NCBI GenBank assembly: GCA_033558025.1 | Contig: JAUCEF010000012.1 | Location: forward strand, 1,426,001-1,490,000 | Reading direction: 5' to 3' | DNA from: Phytophthora sp. 'mugwort' | Taxonomy: Eukaryota > Oomycota > Peronosporomycetes > Peronosporales > Peronosporaceae | DNA length: 64,000 nucleotides | Part shown: piece by piece, positions 44,514 to 54,879 of the stretch | How the letters are laid out: the number at the start of each line of letters is the position of its first letter | How positions within the stretch are numbered: position 1 is the stretch's first letter | Notes under the pieces: generated by a model | The model's database searches: none | Seen by the model: only the letters and a program-made list of their open reading frames with translations | Told to the model about the DNA's origin: nothing | Made by a program: the position numbers and the translations under genes

Positions 44514-46403
44514 TCACGCCGATCGACCATTCAGCTTTTCCTGGGCGAACGTTAGGCGGTCCACATAAAGCTGATACTTTTCCTTCGCAAGCTGCTCCTT
44601 CTCGGCAATGACCGTCTTTTCCAACACATTGAGCTGCTGTATCTTCAATTCCATTTGCCGCAATTGATTCTCCAAAAGTTGGTTAACCAGATCCCGAACG
44701 GGACCATTCACAGTTTCGTCCGCAATCGTCTGTGCTCGTGTGGCCAATAAAGCAACCGTCGTAGCATTTGCAGCTTCTTCAGTGACAGCAATCACCTCTT
44801 TCGAGACGGGAACACCAGCCTCTTGCTTGTCCTCAGTCTTTGAAGCCGAATCGGTTGTCGCAGACGACACGTCCTCCATAGCCACGTCGCCGTCTGCAGA
44901 TGCTCCTTCTGACTTGATGGTAGACGCAATTCCTGCCGTCTCGGCACTTCTGGCTACAGCATCCGCTGCATCTTCGAGAGAAGTGATTGATGCATCACTT
45001 GGCTTCAGAGAAGCCGAACCTGGCGTATTCTCAACCTTAATAGCGCCACCTACAGTAGCACTTGTCTCTGTGGTCACTGTTGTTTCCTGAGGTGAAGGCT
45101 TGGTGGCTGCTGGCATCGTATTCAGCCTTTTGATGGCTCCGATGGCGGCATGAGCCGCAGCCTTCGCCACCAGCGGGTCAACTTGTTCCACAAGCATCGC
45201 CAAGTCCAACACAGGCGCGTTCAATGCTTCTCCACTAGTAAACGGCCTTAGTGACCGGATTGAGTTGCCCAGTCCACTTGTATGGCTCGGTATCGTCTGG
45301 TTAAGCATCGGCATCTCTAAAAAGTGCAACAAACACTCATCTGCTGTCTTGGTACCCACTTTCGATGCGATTAAGTTCCAGTCGCAGCTTCCATCCTCCT
45401 CTTCGTTCTCGCCCTTCATCTGGTTGGTCCTGGTGCTACTCACTACCTCCAGCAACAAATTAGTCTCTTCTTGCGTCCATTGGGCAGCAGCTGATAGATT
45501 CTTGGCCACTGTCGGCATCAGCACAAAGTCGGCGGCGTCATATCCTTCCGGGAAAGCTCCTCCAATGTAGCAATGCTCACAGATGCCACTGCCCGGTCTC
45601 AAGGCAAAGCCTCCGACCATCACTTCTTTGCCTTCCGCTGTCTTCCCATTAGTTCCAGTCGATATGGGCGTTGCACTGCCAATACCCGCCGCTGCTCCGT
45701 TACTCGTGATCTTTTTCTTCGCCTCTGTTGTGAGTTCAAAGAACGAATCCTCGGGTCCTCTCGCTGTTCCACAAGCTTCACAGGCCAGTGGGACATCCAC
45801 CCGACGAGCGTTCTCCCTCTTAGCAGCCACGAGCATGGCCACAGGCCCCTGTCCGCTACTGTTAGCAGGAATCTCAGCTGACTTGAGGGCGTAGTTCGAG
45901 TGCACAGCAGGAGGCATGGCGTGAGGCGGCACGTGGAAGTTAATGAGCCCCCAGTGGGTCAGGAACTCGTGCACTCTCAGGATAGCGCAGGCATCGCCCG
46001 CCAAGTTGCGGCGACAGGCTGTGGCCGTCAGGTATACGCCCGGCTGCTGACGGTAGGCGTGCACCATGTAGTTGCGGTATTTGAGGTAAGTTTCGGCGGT
46101 TTTTGAGGCATTTCCGGTGAAAAACTCGGGCAACATGCGCTTCTCGATAGGATTGATCTTGTCCATCGCGAACCAGGTGCTACAGCGCGGCACGGCGACG
46201 AATCTGGCGCCCTCGGAGTCGTCATGGTCGGTCTGAGGGTCCACATCGGCGTTGGCGGCGGATTGCGCGGGGTGTACTGAGGTAAGAGGGGTGGGAAGGG
46301 AAGAGATGAATGCGGGAGACGACGAGGAAGCTGCGGTGAGTGGAGCGGCGGTTGATGGCGCCGTGGCCGCTGAGGTGACAGCCCTGGGGTCGAGTAGAGT
46401 CAT
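44514..46403 (-). CDS. SWI3/SMARCC-type chromatin remodelling subunit (SWIRM-ZZ-SANT-coiled coil)
   Basis: Single exon, 629 residues from the ATG at 46403. A second in-frame ATG at 46463 would add 20 residues; the choice is uncertain. Order: low-complexity Ala/Ser/Thr/Pro lead (1-60); SWIRM domain about 75-158 (WFAMDKINPIEKRMLPEFF, YLKYRNYMVHAYR, ACRRNLAGDACAILRVHEFLTHWGLIN); a zinc-binding ZZ-like pair (Cys208-x2-Cys211 and Cys275-x2-Cys278); SANT domain about 308-366 (QWTQEETNLLLEVV ... DWNLIASKVGTKTADECLLHFLEMP) with a short acidic insertion; Ala/Thr/Glu-rich linker; C-terminal coiled coil about 560-615. This is the arrangement of yeast Swi3/Rsc8 and animal BAF155/170, core scaffold subunits of SWI/SNF ATP-dependent nucleosome remodellers in the nucleus. 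Confidence 0.9.
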   Translation of the reverse strand: MTLLDPRAVTSAATAPSTAAPLTAASSSSPAFISSLPTPLTSVHPAQSAANADVDPQTDHDDSEGARFVAVPRCSTWFAMDKINPIEKRMLPEFFTGNASKTAETYLKYRNYMVHAYRQQPGVYLTATACRRNLAGDACAILRVHEFLTHWGLINFHVPPHAMPPAVHSNYALKSAEIPANSSGQGPVAMLVAAKRENARRVDVPLACEACGTARGPEDSFFELTTEAKKKITSNGAAAGIGSATPISTGTNGKTAEGKEVMVGGFALRPGSGICEHCYIGGAFPEGYDAADFVLMPTVAKNLSAAAQWTQEETNLLLEVVSSTRTNQMKGENEEEDGSCDWNLIASKVGTKTADECLLHFLEMPMLNQTIPSHTSGLGNSIRSLRPFTSGEALNAPVLDLAMLVEQVDPLVAKAAAHAAIGAIKRLNTMPAATKPSPQETTVTTETSATVGGAIKVENTPGSASLKPSDASITSLEDAADAVARSAETAGIASTIKSEGASADGDVAMEDVSSATTDSASKTEDKQEAGVPVSKEVIAVTEEAANATTVALLATRAQTIADETVNGPVRDLVNQLLENQLRQMELKIQQLNVLEKTVIAEKEQLAKEKYQLYVDRLTFAQEKLNGRSA

Positions 46404-46779
46404 GGAGACCTTGTAGCAAACTCTTTGGTTTGGGAGGTTTGTGGTGTGGTGGACATGAAGCATGACGTGGCCCACAAAGATAGAAGCTGATGTGTTTGCT
46501 TATCCGCCCGCCCCCGTCCCCCTTCCCTGACTCTTGGCGCTATCAATCAAGTACAGTACATGGAAGCTATGGCTCTACCGACGGTAGACAAAATCCAGCC
46601 CATGTATGGACTTACTGGAACAGTTTACCCTTGGTTAGGGCTCTGTTCTTGACTCAGGGGCTTCGAATATTTTCTTTCATAAGTCGTGTTGTTGTGCTGA
46701 TTACGACGACATCGCCCGTTCCGCGAGGGACCGTCGACACAACGGCCGACGGCATCGATATTGTTCGCAGCGGAAGCGT

Positions 46780-48115
46780 TCGAAATCCCCCTGTGGGCTG
46801 AGAAAGAAATTCGAGCTCTATACAAGCGATTCCTCTGCATAGAGCCACAGACTTGACAGTCTGCGAACACAAGTTGAATCCGGAGTTGCTCGTAACCCCA
46901 ATGCAGGCCGGAGGGCTACGACTAGTGTCAGTCGAAATTGCCATCAAAACACAGCAAACCAAGCACGCCATACAATGGCTGACGCAGAGGTCAGATGTGT
47001 ACTTCGGAGCATGGCGGGCATGGGTCTTCAGAGGGACATCGACATCGACAACCGAGCAAAACGGGGAGAGCATAACGCCACGGAAAACACAAAGCGACAG
47101 CTGAACCGCTCTCGACACCGAGTAGGAGCGCAATTAGAACAACAGCTCGGCGAGTGGATGGCGCCAATAGCGGATCAGCTCCGGCGGTTCAGTGAACGAG
47201 TTGCCCAAGAAGCAGCATCAGCGCTGAAGCATCGAGTAGTTTGTGGGCTGGCAGCGAATGGATCACACCCTTTGCTCGACCACTTTCGACGAACAATCGA
47301 AATAAAAAAAAGAGAGAAGATCGGAAAAAGAAAACGTCTGGGCGATTTTTCGATGGAGTAACAACCCGTTGATTCGGGACGACCACGGACGAATACTAAA
47401 CACCACCAGTTACATCACAATCCTGGAAGTCAAGAAGGCTGACATCCGTCTTTAGAAAACTGGACCTGGTGAGTACATCTTGCGCTTCCCGGGACATCAG
47501 GAGGAGGTTCAACGGCACACGGAGAAGAAAATGCGCAGGTGGGCGACAGCGGTGCTCTTAGTAACGCCAACGATTCCGATAGAACGCGAGTTGAACGCAA
47601 AAACCCCGTTCAAGTTCCGGCAACTGACGTGAGACTATAATGGTTACGAATGGGAAAAACTACCAAAACAATGGGCAAATCCTAGGAACCCCAACTAGAA
47701 ACGACAAGGCAGAACACAATCTGGAGGTCCGGTTCGGACCAGCTGAAAAGGCATCCACTGGAAGTGCGTTGAGCCGGGGTCGAGGGAAGCCGAGAGTTTA
47801 AAGGACGACGAGACGGAGGTATTCAAGGCAAATTCGGAGATCCACAAATTCCCATGGGGTATATCTGTAACAGTGCTGAATCAACACATTCGCCGGACAT
47901 TGAAGAAACAACCATTTCAGCGATACAAGCAAGACATCGCAAGCAGTCTAGATGAAACAACTTCGACGGCTAGAGCGGAGAGCAGAGACGGACGAGTGGC
48001 AGCACGCAACCATGATCAAACCCCGAAGCTAGTCTGGAGCCACGCCAACGGGCTAACCGAGTTTCAAGTGTGGACCAGCTATCGGGTGGCGACACACCAG
48101 CCCACACTTTCTACT
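46780..48115 (+). mobile_element. LINE ORF2 fragment, plus strand
   Basis: The frame 46853-47104 contains HKLNPELLVTPMQAGGLRLVSVEIAIKTQQTKHAIQWLTQRSDVY, which corresponds closely to the minus-strand LINE at 7935-8270. Further on, PKLVWSHANGLTEFQVWTSYRVATH (about 48020-48100) matches 6741-7025 in the same way. The reverse transcriptase palm is missing, so only the thumb-to-tail part is present. It begins about 300 bases upstream of the SWI3-like start, on the opposite strand. Stops are frequent. The right end joins a Mutator-type fragment. Confidence 0.75.
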
Positions 48116-48119
48116 TGGA

Positions 48120-48480
48120 TGTGAAGAAATGCCAACCTCCTCTATATTTGCCAGTATCAAGAGGAAGAGGAGGACGTTCAAGAAAATTGGAGCTGGAGGA
48201 AACTGTGTCCCATATTGAAGAAACGCCACAAAAGCGTATGGAGTTGCATTGCCAATCTATTCAGGGATGGGGAGTGGATACCGAGTCAAACGCATGCCCT
48301 TGTCGCTCGTGGTTCAAGTATGGAACCTGTGTTCATGTGGTGGCAGCGTTGCGCCTCGCTGGTCGTCCGATTCCAGGTGTGCCTATCCCAAAGAGGAGGT
48401 TTGTCAAATGACGTAGTCGAACTGGTCGTGGAAGACCAGGTACAGTGGGCCCTGCACTACCGTTAGAGTAAGAAAATTAA
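48120..48480 (+). pseudogene. Mutator-like transposase C-terminus with SWIM zinc finger
   Basis: The frame reads GWGVDTESNACPCRSWFKYGTCVHVVAALRLAGRP. The C-P-C-x8-C-V-H spacing (C-x-C-x(n)-C-x-H) is a complete SWIM zinc finger, the DNA-binding module at the end of Mutator/MULE transposases. After RRFVK a TGA (48409-48411) stops the frame, but similarity continues as RTGRGRPGTVGPALP, the usual MULE tail. The catalytic DDE domain is absent. It is directly fused in sequence to the LINE fragment upstream. Confidence 0.75.
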
Positions 48481-49029
48481 CACCTTCCTTCGTGTGTAAC
48501 TTGGTTTAGTTAAATTGAAATGTTTCTCTTTCATCCCTTAAATTTTCATGAGCAAATTTTATTGTCCGGAATGTGTATGCGCTCACACGACGCGCAATGA
48601 ACTGACCTATAGAGCAAATGTATGTTTGACAGTTGATCTCGTCCTTTACACATTCATATGCACGACAATAATAATCTAGCTATTTAATCAACCTAAGATT
48701 TGTACCCTCTAATTTCCACGAGCACTTCTTTATACAATTGAGTATTCGATGATTGGTTTAACAAAGTGTACATTGAAGTCATAGAACAGGTGTATCTGGA
48801 AACTCCTATGTTTAGCTATGACCATACAGTAGCATTCACGATTATGCAACATAGTAACAAGGTTTTAAAACAATTCTGATTTTGCACCCCATCCTGGTCA
48901 ATACGACTAGAACACGACCTTTGTAGTTATCCCACTTGCGTGACTCCGCTTGAACCGATAATATAAGGCAGATATATATGAGATAGCCGTTGTAGGGATT
49001 TAAGTTACCAAATTTCGTAGGGATTTAAG
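48481..49029. other. No recognisable gene
   Basis: AT-rich spacer. A short direct duplication of GTAGGGATTTAAGTTACCAAA occurs at about 48991 and 49017. Confidence 0.5.
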
Positions 49030-49760
49030 TTACCAAACAGAGTGATAAACTAGATTGTTAACATAAACAACGTCGCCAGGCATCTGCACGATCACACTGC
49101 TGTTGGGGTCCTCCAGCATTCTATTTACCGTGTGATGCTCGTTTCGAATTCGAATGCTGCGCGCGGCCTTAAAATCCCGGGGGTAAAACAAATTTTGAAC
49201 GTTTGGGTCATGCACGGCGGAATAAATGCGATGCTCCGACCGTGATCGACGTGCATCGGGGTTTCCCGGCTGCCAACTTGACCCCCATCTCGAACGGGTA
49301 CACGCACGCGTCACCTCTCTCAAAACTAAATTTGGACGTGTATGATCTCAAATGTAAACTGCTTTGGCCAAAACAGGGCACTCCATCGCCAATACTATCT
49401 TCTGCTAAATCCTTGATGTGGCTCACCATGCTCTCGCCTTTGGAAAGTCTACACTCGTTGCGAATGTGCTGCGAAGTGGTAGGTAACGCATCAGTGTCCT
49501 TATAGGAAGCTACGTCGTTGCACGCTCCACGAAATACCAGTACTGCGGCTTCACTGTCAATGACAGACGCTAGTGAGAAGTCTTCTTGACGGTACAGGTC
49601 CATAGACCTTCTCAGTTTCTTCACAACTTGGTTTACGGAAAGGTCAATGCCACAAAAGTCACCCGCTTCAACCAGTTGTACCAACTGTAAGTACAATTGA
49701 TCCGTCGTTAACGCTAAAACTTTCTCTACGCTGTGTACACAGGGAACGCGGAAGCGGCAG
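49030..49760 (-). pseudogene. Unrecognised gene, frameshifted
   Basis: On the minus strand a frame from about 49740 (TYCSCRFRVPCVHSVEKVLALTTDQ...) runs to 49208 with good composition: LQLVQLVEAGDFCGIDLSVNQVV, SMDLYRQEDFSLASVIDSEAAVLVFRG, GESMVSHIKDLAEDS. In another frame (49323-49030) it appears to continue as RIYSAVHDPNVQNLFYP and ends QMPGDVVYVNNLVYHSVW. A one-base shift near 49240 would connect them. The end resembles the P-G-D-V-x-x-V-x-x-x-x-x-H pattern of cupin/JmjC-type folds, but this is too weak to assign. I do not recognise the family. Confidence 0.4.
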
Positions 49761-50000
49761 GAGCAGTACGTGTCTACAGTATGCTGGGACTGTACGCTGC
49801 AGCAAAGGGCAAGCAGTAGTACGAATCTACAGTACGCTGGGATACGCGGCGACGCCGGCAGCAGCAACACACTGCACGCGGCAGCAGCTGTACGCGGCAC
49901 ACGGCACGGGGCGGAGCTTTGGTGTTCGGGTACGCGCGGCGGCGACGGGGTACGCAGCGGCGACGGCAGTACGCGGCACGCGGCGGAGAGTCGGGGTATA
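49755..50000. repeat. GC-rich irregular repeat of TACGCGGC-like words
   Basis: The words TACGCTG, TACGCGGC, TACGCGCGG and TACGCAGC recur about eight times among GCAGCAG and CGGCGAC stretches. There is no fixed period. It covers the presumed 5' end of the unrecognised minus-strand gene, so the N-terminal part of that open frame is unreliable. Confidence 0.6.
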
Positions 50001-50400
50001 TGCGTGGCGGCGATGTGTGTGTGTGGCTGGGCCGGCTCTTTGGTTGTGAGCCCTCAGCCACTCTTCCGCTCGCGAGGGGTATAGGGTTAACAAAAATACA
50101 TTACACTTTAAGGCTAGTAATTAACCTACTTAGCTACTCTACTTGGCTATTTGGGATCGATTTGGGTCATGTGGACCCACAAATTGGGTACGGAGTATCC
50201 AATTGGCGTCCAAAAAGGTCCATTTTCTCGAAAGTGGGTACCCTGAAAGACCCATTTTAGTGTCCAGGAGGAAACTGGTGGACGTCCCGAGACGTTTCTG
50301 GGCCTAGTTGGACATTTGCAGGACCTTTCCGATGGGGTCTATACAAAAACCAAGTATAATCCGATGAACCAGGTGGTGGTGAGCCACCTACTTCTATTGA

Positions 50401-50773
50401 GCTCAGATAGCTCAGCTGGTTAAGCATTCAGTGTCGGACGGAAGCGGCCAGGTTCGATCCCCGGGCCGACCAGACCTTTCGGACGATGGTTGGAGTTTGG
50501 CCGCGAAGGTTGGGATATCTGGTCTTGTGACTGGACTGGTGGTCTTGGGGGCTACTGGGCGCCGTCTCATGAGCTGTAGGCCTGGAAGCACGGTTAGACC
50601 TGGTAGTTCTTGAGACTGCTTGACCGGGCACTTCAGTAGGAGAGATGCGTGTCGTGGTCTAGAGGGGCAAAGCCTACCAGTCGTCGTCTCATGGGCTTGT
50701 AGGCCTGGTAGTAGCGCGGCTCGGGAGTGTGGCGCCGCTCTAGACCTCGATCCAAAGAGTAGTCCAGTGATGT
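50401..50773 (+). mobile_element. SINE candidate with tRNA-like head
   Basis: TAGCTCAGCTGG (50408-50419) fits the pol III A box and GGTTCGATCCC (50451-50461) the B box at tRNA spacing of 43 bases. T-arm pairs 4 of 5 and D-arm 3 of 4 can form, but the acceptor stem does not pair and position 33 is not U, so it is not a working tRNA. A tail of about 300 bases follows in which CGTCTCATGRGCT-GTAGGCCTGG occurs twice (50563-50585 and 50685-50708). A pol III-type head plus unrelated body is the plan of a tRNA-derived SINE. Confidence 0.55.
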
Positions 50774-51825
50774 CGTGCATGCCATAACACGCGTAAACGT
50801 CTGTAGCGTGTCGCGTTCTTCACCCGCCTGTCCGCCAACGTGGGGCCCCGCCTGGGTTCAAAAATCCACACCGCCTTCGGGTACAGCAGACATAAGGCAA
50901 CGCCCGCTAAGCGATCGGCAAATGGATCGGAGAACTTGACGTATGGGCGTGAAAGTGGTGGAGACTAAAGCAAGTAATGGCCGAGCACGCCGGCGGCGGA
51001 TTGTAAGACATCAGGATGAAGCCTTGAGCTTGTGGCCTTACCTTCGGGCCACAGGCGTCTCTTCCCGGCTGCTGTTTAACATGGCCGCGGGAAAGGAACC
51101 CCGCTGACGGGTTTCCAGCGAGGGGTATAAGGTAAATTTGCCTTATACCACCTTCGGGGATTTGCCCAGCTCTTGTGGAGCTTTCACAAATGCTTTTGAT
51201 TTTTCACATTCCCTCCCCCACGAGCTGCTAAGAATACAATTCTTGTCGTCCCATCTCCACAGCAGCAGCACGGAGTATCATTCTAGAGTCCGCCTTTTGT
51301 ACGGCAGTATCCCTTGTAGGCGCTTATAAGTACCACAAAGACCTTACTACAGATGACCCCCAATATGAATAAAATTCTCATGGAATACACTTTCAACAGG
51401 AATGAAATACACCCTTTGAACGGATTATGGTATACCAAACTTCCAGTCTCTGGGGTGCTTATCTATAGGAAAAGTCACTTTCTGCAGGAAGTCTAAGGAA
51501 GTCCAGCAGGGACAACTGCCCTTGCATTTTGCCTAGCTCCTCTCGTAGTTCTCGCTGCATCTCACAAGCAGGTTTGTACCATTCACTACTGTGATGATAT
51601 TGCACTGATTTACCACTCATATAAGTATCATATATAAATATTATTTCATCCCTGAATGTCCTCTGTGGCTCATGTATGACGGTTAATATTACTCAAGTAT
51701 TTCGTATGGTACCTTTCAGTACAATTTCTGGTTCAAGCTCGGGTAATACTCGGGTGGTGAAGTCCGGGTTCTGTATACCTTTTCGCCGGCATACTTTATG
51801 CAAGTTAGTCAATTTCACGCAGGAT
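50774..51825. other. No recognisable gene
   Basis: Contains a hairpin at 51124-51149 (GGTATAAGG, 8-base loop, CCTTATACC) and otherwise low-coding sequence. Some of it may be the end of the Gypsy element to the right. Confidence 0.4.
51124..51149. repeat. Perfect 9-base inverted repeat (GGTATAAGG)
   Basis: The arms GGTATAAGG and CCTTATACC flank TAAATTTG. Confidence 0.7.
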
Positions 51826-51960
51826 CTTGGTTTTCGTATACCAGCGGACCGCCCCACATGAGAACTTGGTTTTGTTTGGTAGGAGGGATCCACACGCAAT
51901 ACCTTGGTTTTAGTATGCTGAGGGTGAGCCCACGCACTCACTTGACTTTTGTATGACCCG
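51826..51960. repeat. Four-copy 38-39 base tandem repeat
   Basis: CTTGGTTTT or CTTGACTTTT words start at 51826, 51865, 51903 and 51941, giving spacings of 39, 38 and 38. The units share a CTTGG-TTTT-GTAT core and diverge elsewhere. Confidence 0.6.
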
Positions 51961-52307
51961 AGAACACTCTGTGACACCCCGTTGGGATTGGGAATCCTTC
52001 CGTTTCAGTCTTCTCCTGCCACTACTAGCGGTAGCTCAACCGAAAAGATCCACAAGCGCCGTCCTCAACGAGGCTCTGCAATGAAACCGAGGCGTGCCCC
52101 GCGGGTTTTACCCGCTGACATGTTTCACATGTCTTCACGTACTATGCGACCCACTCGTACATATGGGTCCACCAGAAGTTCTGAGAGACCGATTGAAAGG
52201 TCTTCTCGCGGCCAAGTGACCGCTGGACGGCGCATTGTGTTCCTCCTGAAGGATATTAACCTTTAGTTCCTCATCGTTTGGTACGACTACCCGTGGGCGG
52301 CATTGGT

Positions 52308-52898
52308 CTATACTCGGTAGTAGAGCGGGCCATCGTGCCAGTCGTATCGATGGAGCCGGGTTCTCGGGCGTGGCGTAAGCCACTCGACCGGGAACCGTAC
52401 GAGAGGCGCCATGGATTTGTCTCCCCGATATGCCATGCGTATCTGATCATATTGATCGGTCGTGGCACGGCTGGTGTGTGCCAGCTCGCAGTCCGGCCTG
52501 CATGACAACGCATCGGCAAGCACGTTGAACTTGCCAGCCTTGTTCTCGACGCGGAAGTTATAAATCGTGAAGAAGGGCAGCCACCTCGTCATCCTTTGGG
52601 ACAAATGGGGCGAATTCGTCGTCGTCCGCAAGGATGTGTGATCAGTGTAGATCACAAAGGGATGAGGTTCACCCGGAACTTGCCAAGGGTCTAGCCAGGC
52701 CCGCGTACCCTTCACTGTACTTATGGAGTAGTTGGCTAAGCCCTGCCTCTTCCTCAGGTCCTTCTGGGACCTGACGTTGGCCAAGCCGAAAAAGTGGCTT
52801 TGACCTTCTCTCGGTCGGCTCGAACGTTGGCGTTGCTGACGAAGCAACCTAGAACTTTGATCTCTTGCGCCGCGAATTCGCACTGTCGATGTTGACAC
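52308..52898 (-). pseudogene. Gypsy RNase H
   Basis: A 196-residue open frame. KDLRKRQGLANY leads in from the RT thumb; the RNase H carries PFVIYTDHTSLRTTTNSPHLSQRMTRWLPFFTIYNFRVENKAGKFNVLADALSCRP, the C-terminal half of the domain with the conserved Asp in V-L-A-D-A-L-S. The N-terminal acidic residues are in degraded upstream sequence. Confidence 0.75.
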
Positions 52899-52909
52899 AG
52901 AGCTTGTTC

Positions 52910-53600
52910 GCTCTCACGACCTCTAATACTCGACGGAGATGCTCCAAATGTATCTCCATAGCCGTCTTGCCTCCCTCGGCACGGCTATGGACGGGGTGTT
53001 GTTAAAGTACTACTGTGCGTTCGCGGTCTAAACAACTGCATGGCCAGGCGATTGATCGTCGCCGGGGCATTAGACACGCCCTGTGGTATCACATGCTACT
53101 CCAGACCATACCATTCGGAATGCACATTGCGATGAGCGAGATATTGCTCTCGCGCATCAGGATCTGTTAATATTCGTCCACCAGCCAGGGCGATGTATAT
53201 CTCGCCTCGGCCATGTTGTTCAACAACACATCCTTCCGCGGGAAGTGTGTCTGGACCGACACCGTCGCGCTGTCCAGCTTGTTGAAAGCATGAACCATTC
53301 CCCTTCGGCTTCCGAACGCAGAAGGTTGGTGTCGAGTACGGGGATTTCGATTCCTTTAACTGGTGACGCAGCACTTTGTGCCCCGCACGAGATCGATCTG
53401 ATTCCACGATCCGGTGGGAGTTGAGACGGTGGATCCTTGGGCATCATGTCCTCAAACCCCTTCATCAAATGATACACCGGATCCTTCGGGCTCTTTGTAA
53501 TCTCAGAACCCAAACGGGAAGCACGCTGGGAGGAGAATGCCACCCGGACGTCCTCGCCCATAACCTAGAAAGAATTTACTCCTCAGGCGTGGACTCTTGA
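52910..53600 (-). pseudogene. Gypsy reverse transcriptase with YFDD changed to YFNN
   Basis: Pieces: DPVYHLMKGFEDMMPKDPPSQLPPDRGI (53480-53400), KSPYSTPTFCVRKPKG (about 53345-53300), NAPATINRLAMQ (about 53070-53035), then at 53009-52998 TAC TTT AAC AAC, read Tyr-Phe-Asn-Asn where YFDD is expected. HSRAEGGKTAMEIHLEHLRRVLEV follows after a one-base deletion. The catalytic Asp pair is lost by two G-to-A changes. Confidence 0.75.
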
Positions 53601-54330
53601 GTACCACCTCCGCGATCTCCCCAGCCTCCAGGTTGGCAAGGAAATATGTCGGTGTCAACTCTTCGAGGTTCAGGAGCTCTGACACCTCGGGTAGCGGCTC
53701 TAGCTGCATGCCGCCTGCCTTGACCTGATGACTGGTCTCGCCGTCGAGGATGTGATAACACCCTTCGACCGGGGAAGTCGGAAGGACCGTGGCCTAGGTT
53801 CCGAGTCACTTGAGGCGGCTCTAGTCTGAAGTGACTTCAGACGCGACTTGCGGTGTCTACTATGTCGTCGACGGCGACAACGACGTTGTACTTTGTTACC
53901 CACGTCTGTGGACGTCTCATTGACGACGTCCAAATCCTCAAGGGCTTTGTGTGGAAATATATGGTTACCTACACAACAAGTGCGTATCGCTTCTTCTTCT
54001 TCTGTTAAGGCCTGGGCGACCTGGTGTGGAACAAGGTTACCCACACAAGAAGCGCCATAAACGATTTCTTCGCCAGTTTTGGTCTGGGTGACCTGGTTTG
54101 GTCCTTGGTTACCCACCTGGTCTGCGCCACCTGGCACCGCCACTCTTGAGACCTTGGCCGCCGGTCGAGATTCCGGCTGGAGTCGAGGGATATACTGTAA
54201 GGACTTCTGCTGCTACCGCTTCTAGAGAGTCGATCAATACGTCGGCGGTTCCCAAAACAACATTGGATACTCCTGCATCACGGGTCCCCTTTCGGGGGCC
54301 CAGTTCCTGGTAGAGTTGGGAACAGACTTA

Positions 54331-54851
54331 TTAATGCTCGGCCAGTAACTGCGGATCAGCTGGCCTTGATGGCTTGTTTCGTAAATCGATCCATGTCTCG
54401 TGTTTCTCGAGCCAGGGCATGCCCAGGATCAAGTCATACTTGTCCATTTCTAGGACAGTAAACGGCTCCATGCGGTCGAAGTCCTCGAACTTCACAGCTA
54501 GATCAACATGGACCTTGGGAACGGTAATCACTGTTCCGTCGGCAGTTGTACCAACACTATCCCGTGCCTTTGCTTTCTCGTAACGCATCGGTAACTAGTT
54601 GCTGTTCTCCGCAGTTGGCGGCGAGCGAAGTTCTTCGACGCCCCGGAGTCTATCAAGACTCGGAAGGGATGGTTATATCCCCGTACACTTACGTGTACTA
54701 CTAGCAGCCAAATGCTGCCCTTCTTCGATTCGAGAGTGCACAGACTCTCAGTGGCTAAGTCTCCACGGTGCGTGCCACTCATCCACGTCTCATAAAGACA
54801 TAGATCCTTCCAGTAGGGCCCCCCTACTGGTGTCCTGTGTTCCCTGTCCAC
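54331..54851 (-). pseudogene. Gypsy aspartic protease
   Basis: VLIDSGASKNFARRQ (54673-54629) is the active-site segment with DSGAS. In another frame KYDLILGMPWLEKHETWIDLRN (about 54450-54390) is the second retropepsin hallmark. A frameshift lies between about 54528 and 54588. The catalytic Asp itself is intact. Confidence 0.75.
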
Positions 54852-54879
54852 AGGGCCGCAGCGTTTGCCAGCGACCCTT

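Noticed and set aside
44740..46106. Plus-strand open frames opposite the SWI3-like gene
   Set aside because: They are mirrored by the SWIRM/SANT reading frame on the minus strand and are Ala/Ser-rich by composition only.
49760..49900. Signal-peptide-like N-terminus (RFVLLLALCC) of the minus-strand ORF
   Set aside because: It lies within the GC-rich TACGC repeat, so the hydrophobic stretch may be a translation accident.
50401..50473. A genuine tRNA gene
   Set aside because: A and B boxes fit, but the acceptor stem does not pair, position 33 is not U, and the anticodon stem has a mismatch. A SINE head is more likely.
51826..51960. CRISPR array
   Set aside because: Units are only partly conserved and contiguous, without conserved repeat plus variable spacer structure; and the sequence is eukaryotic.
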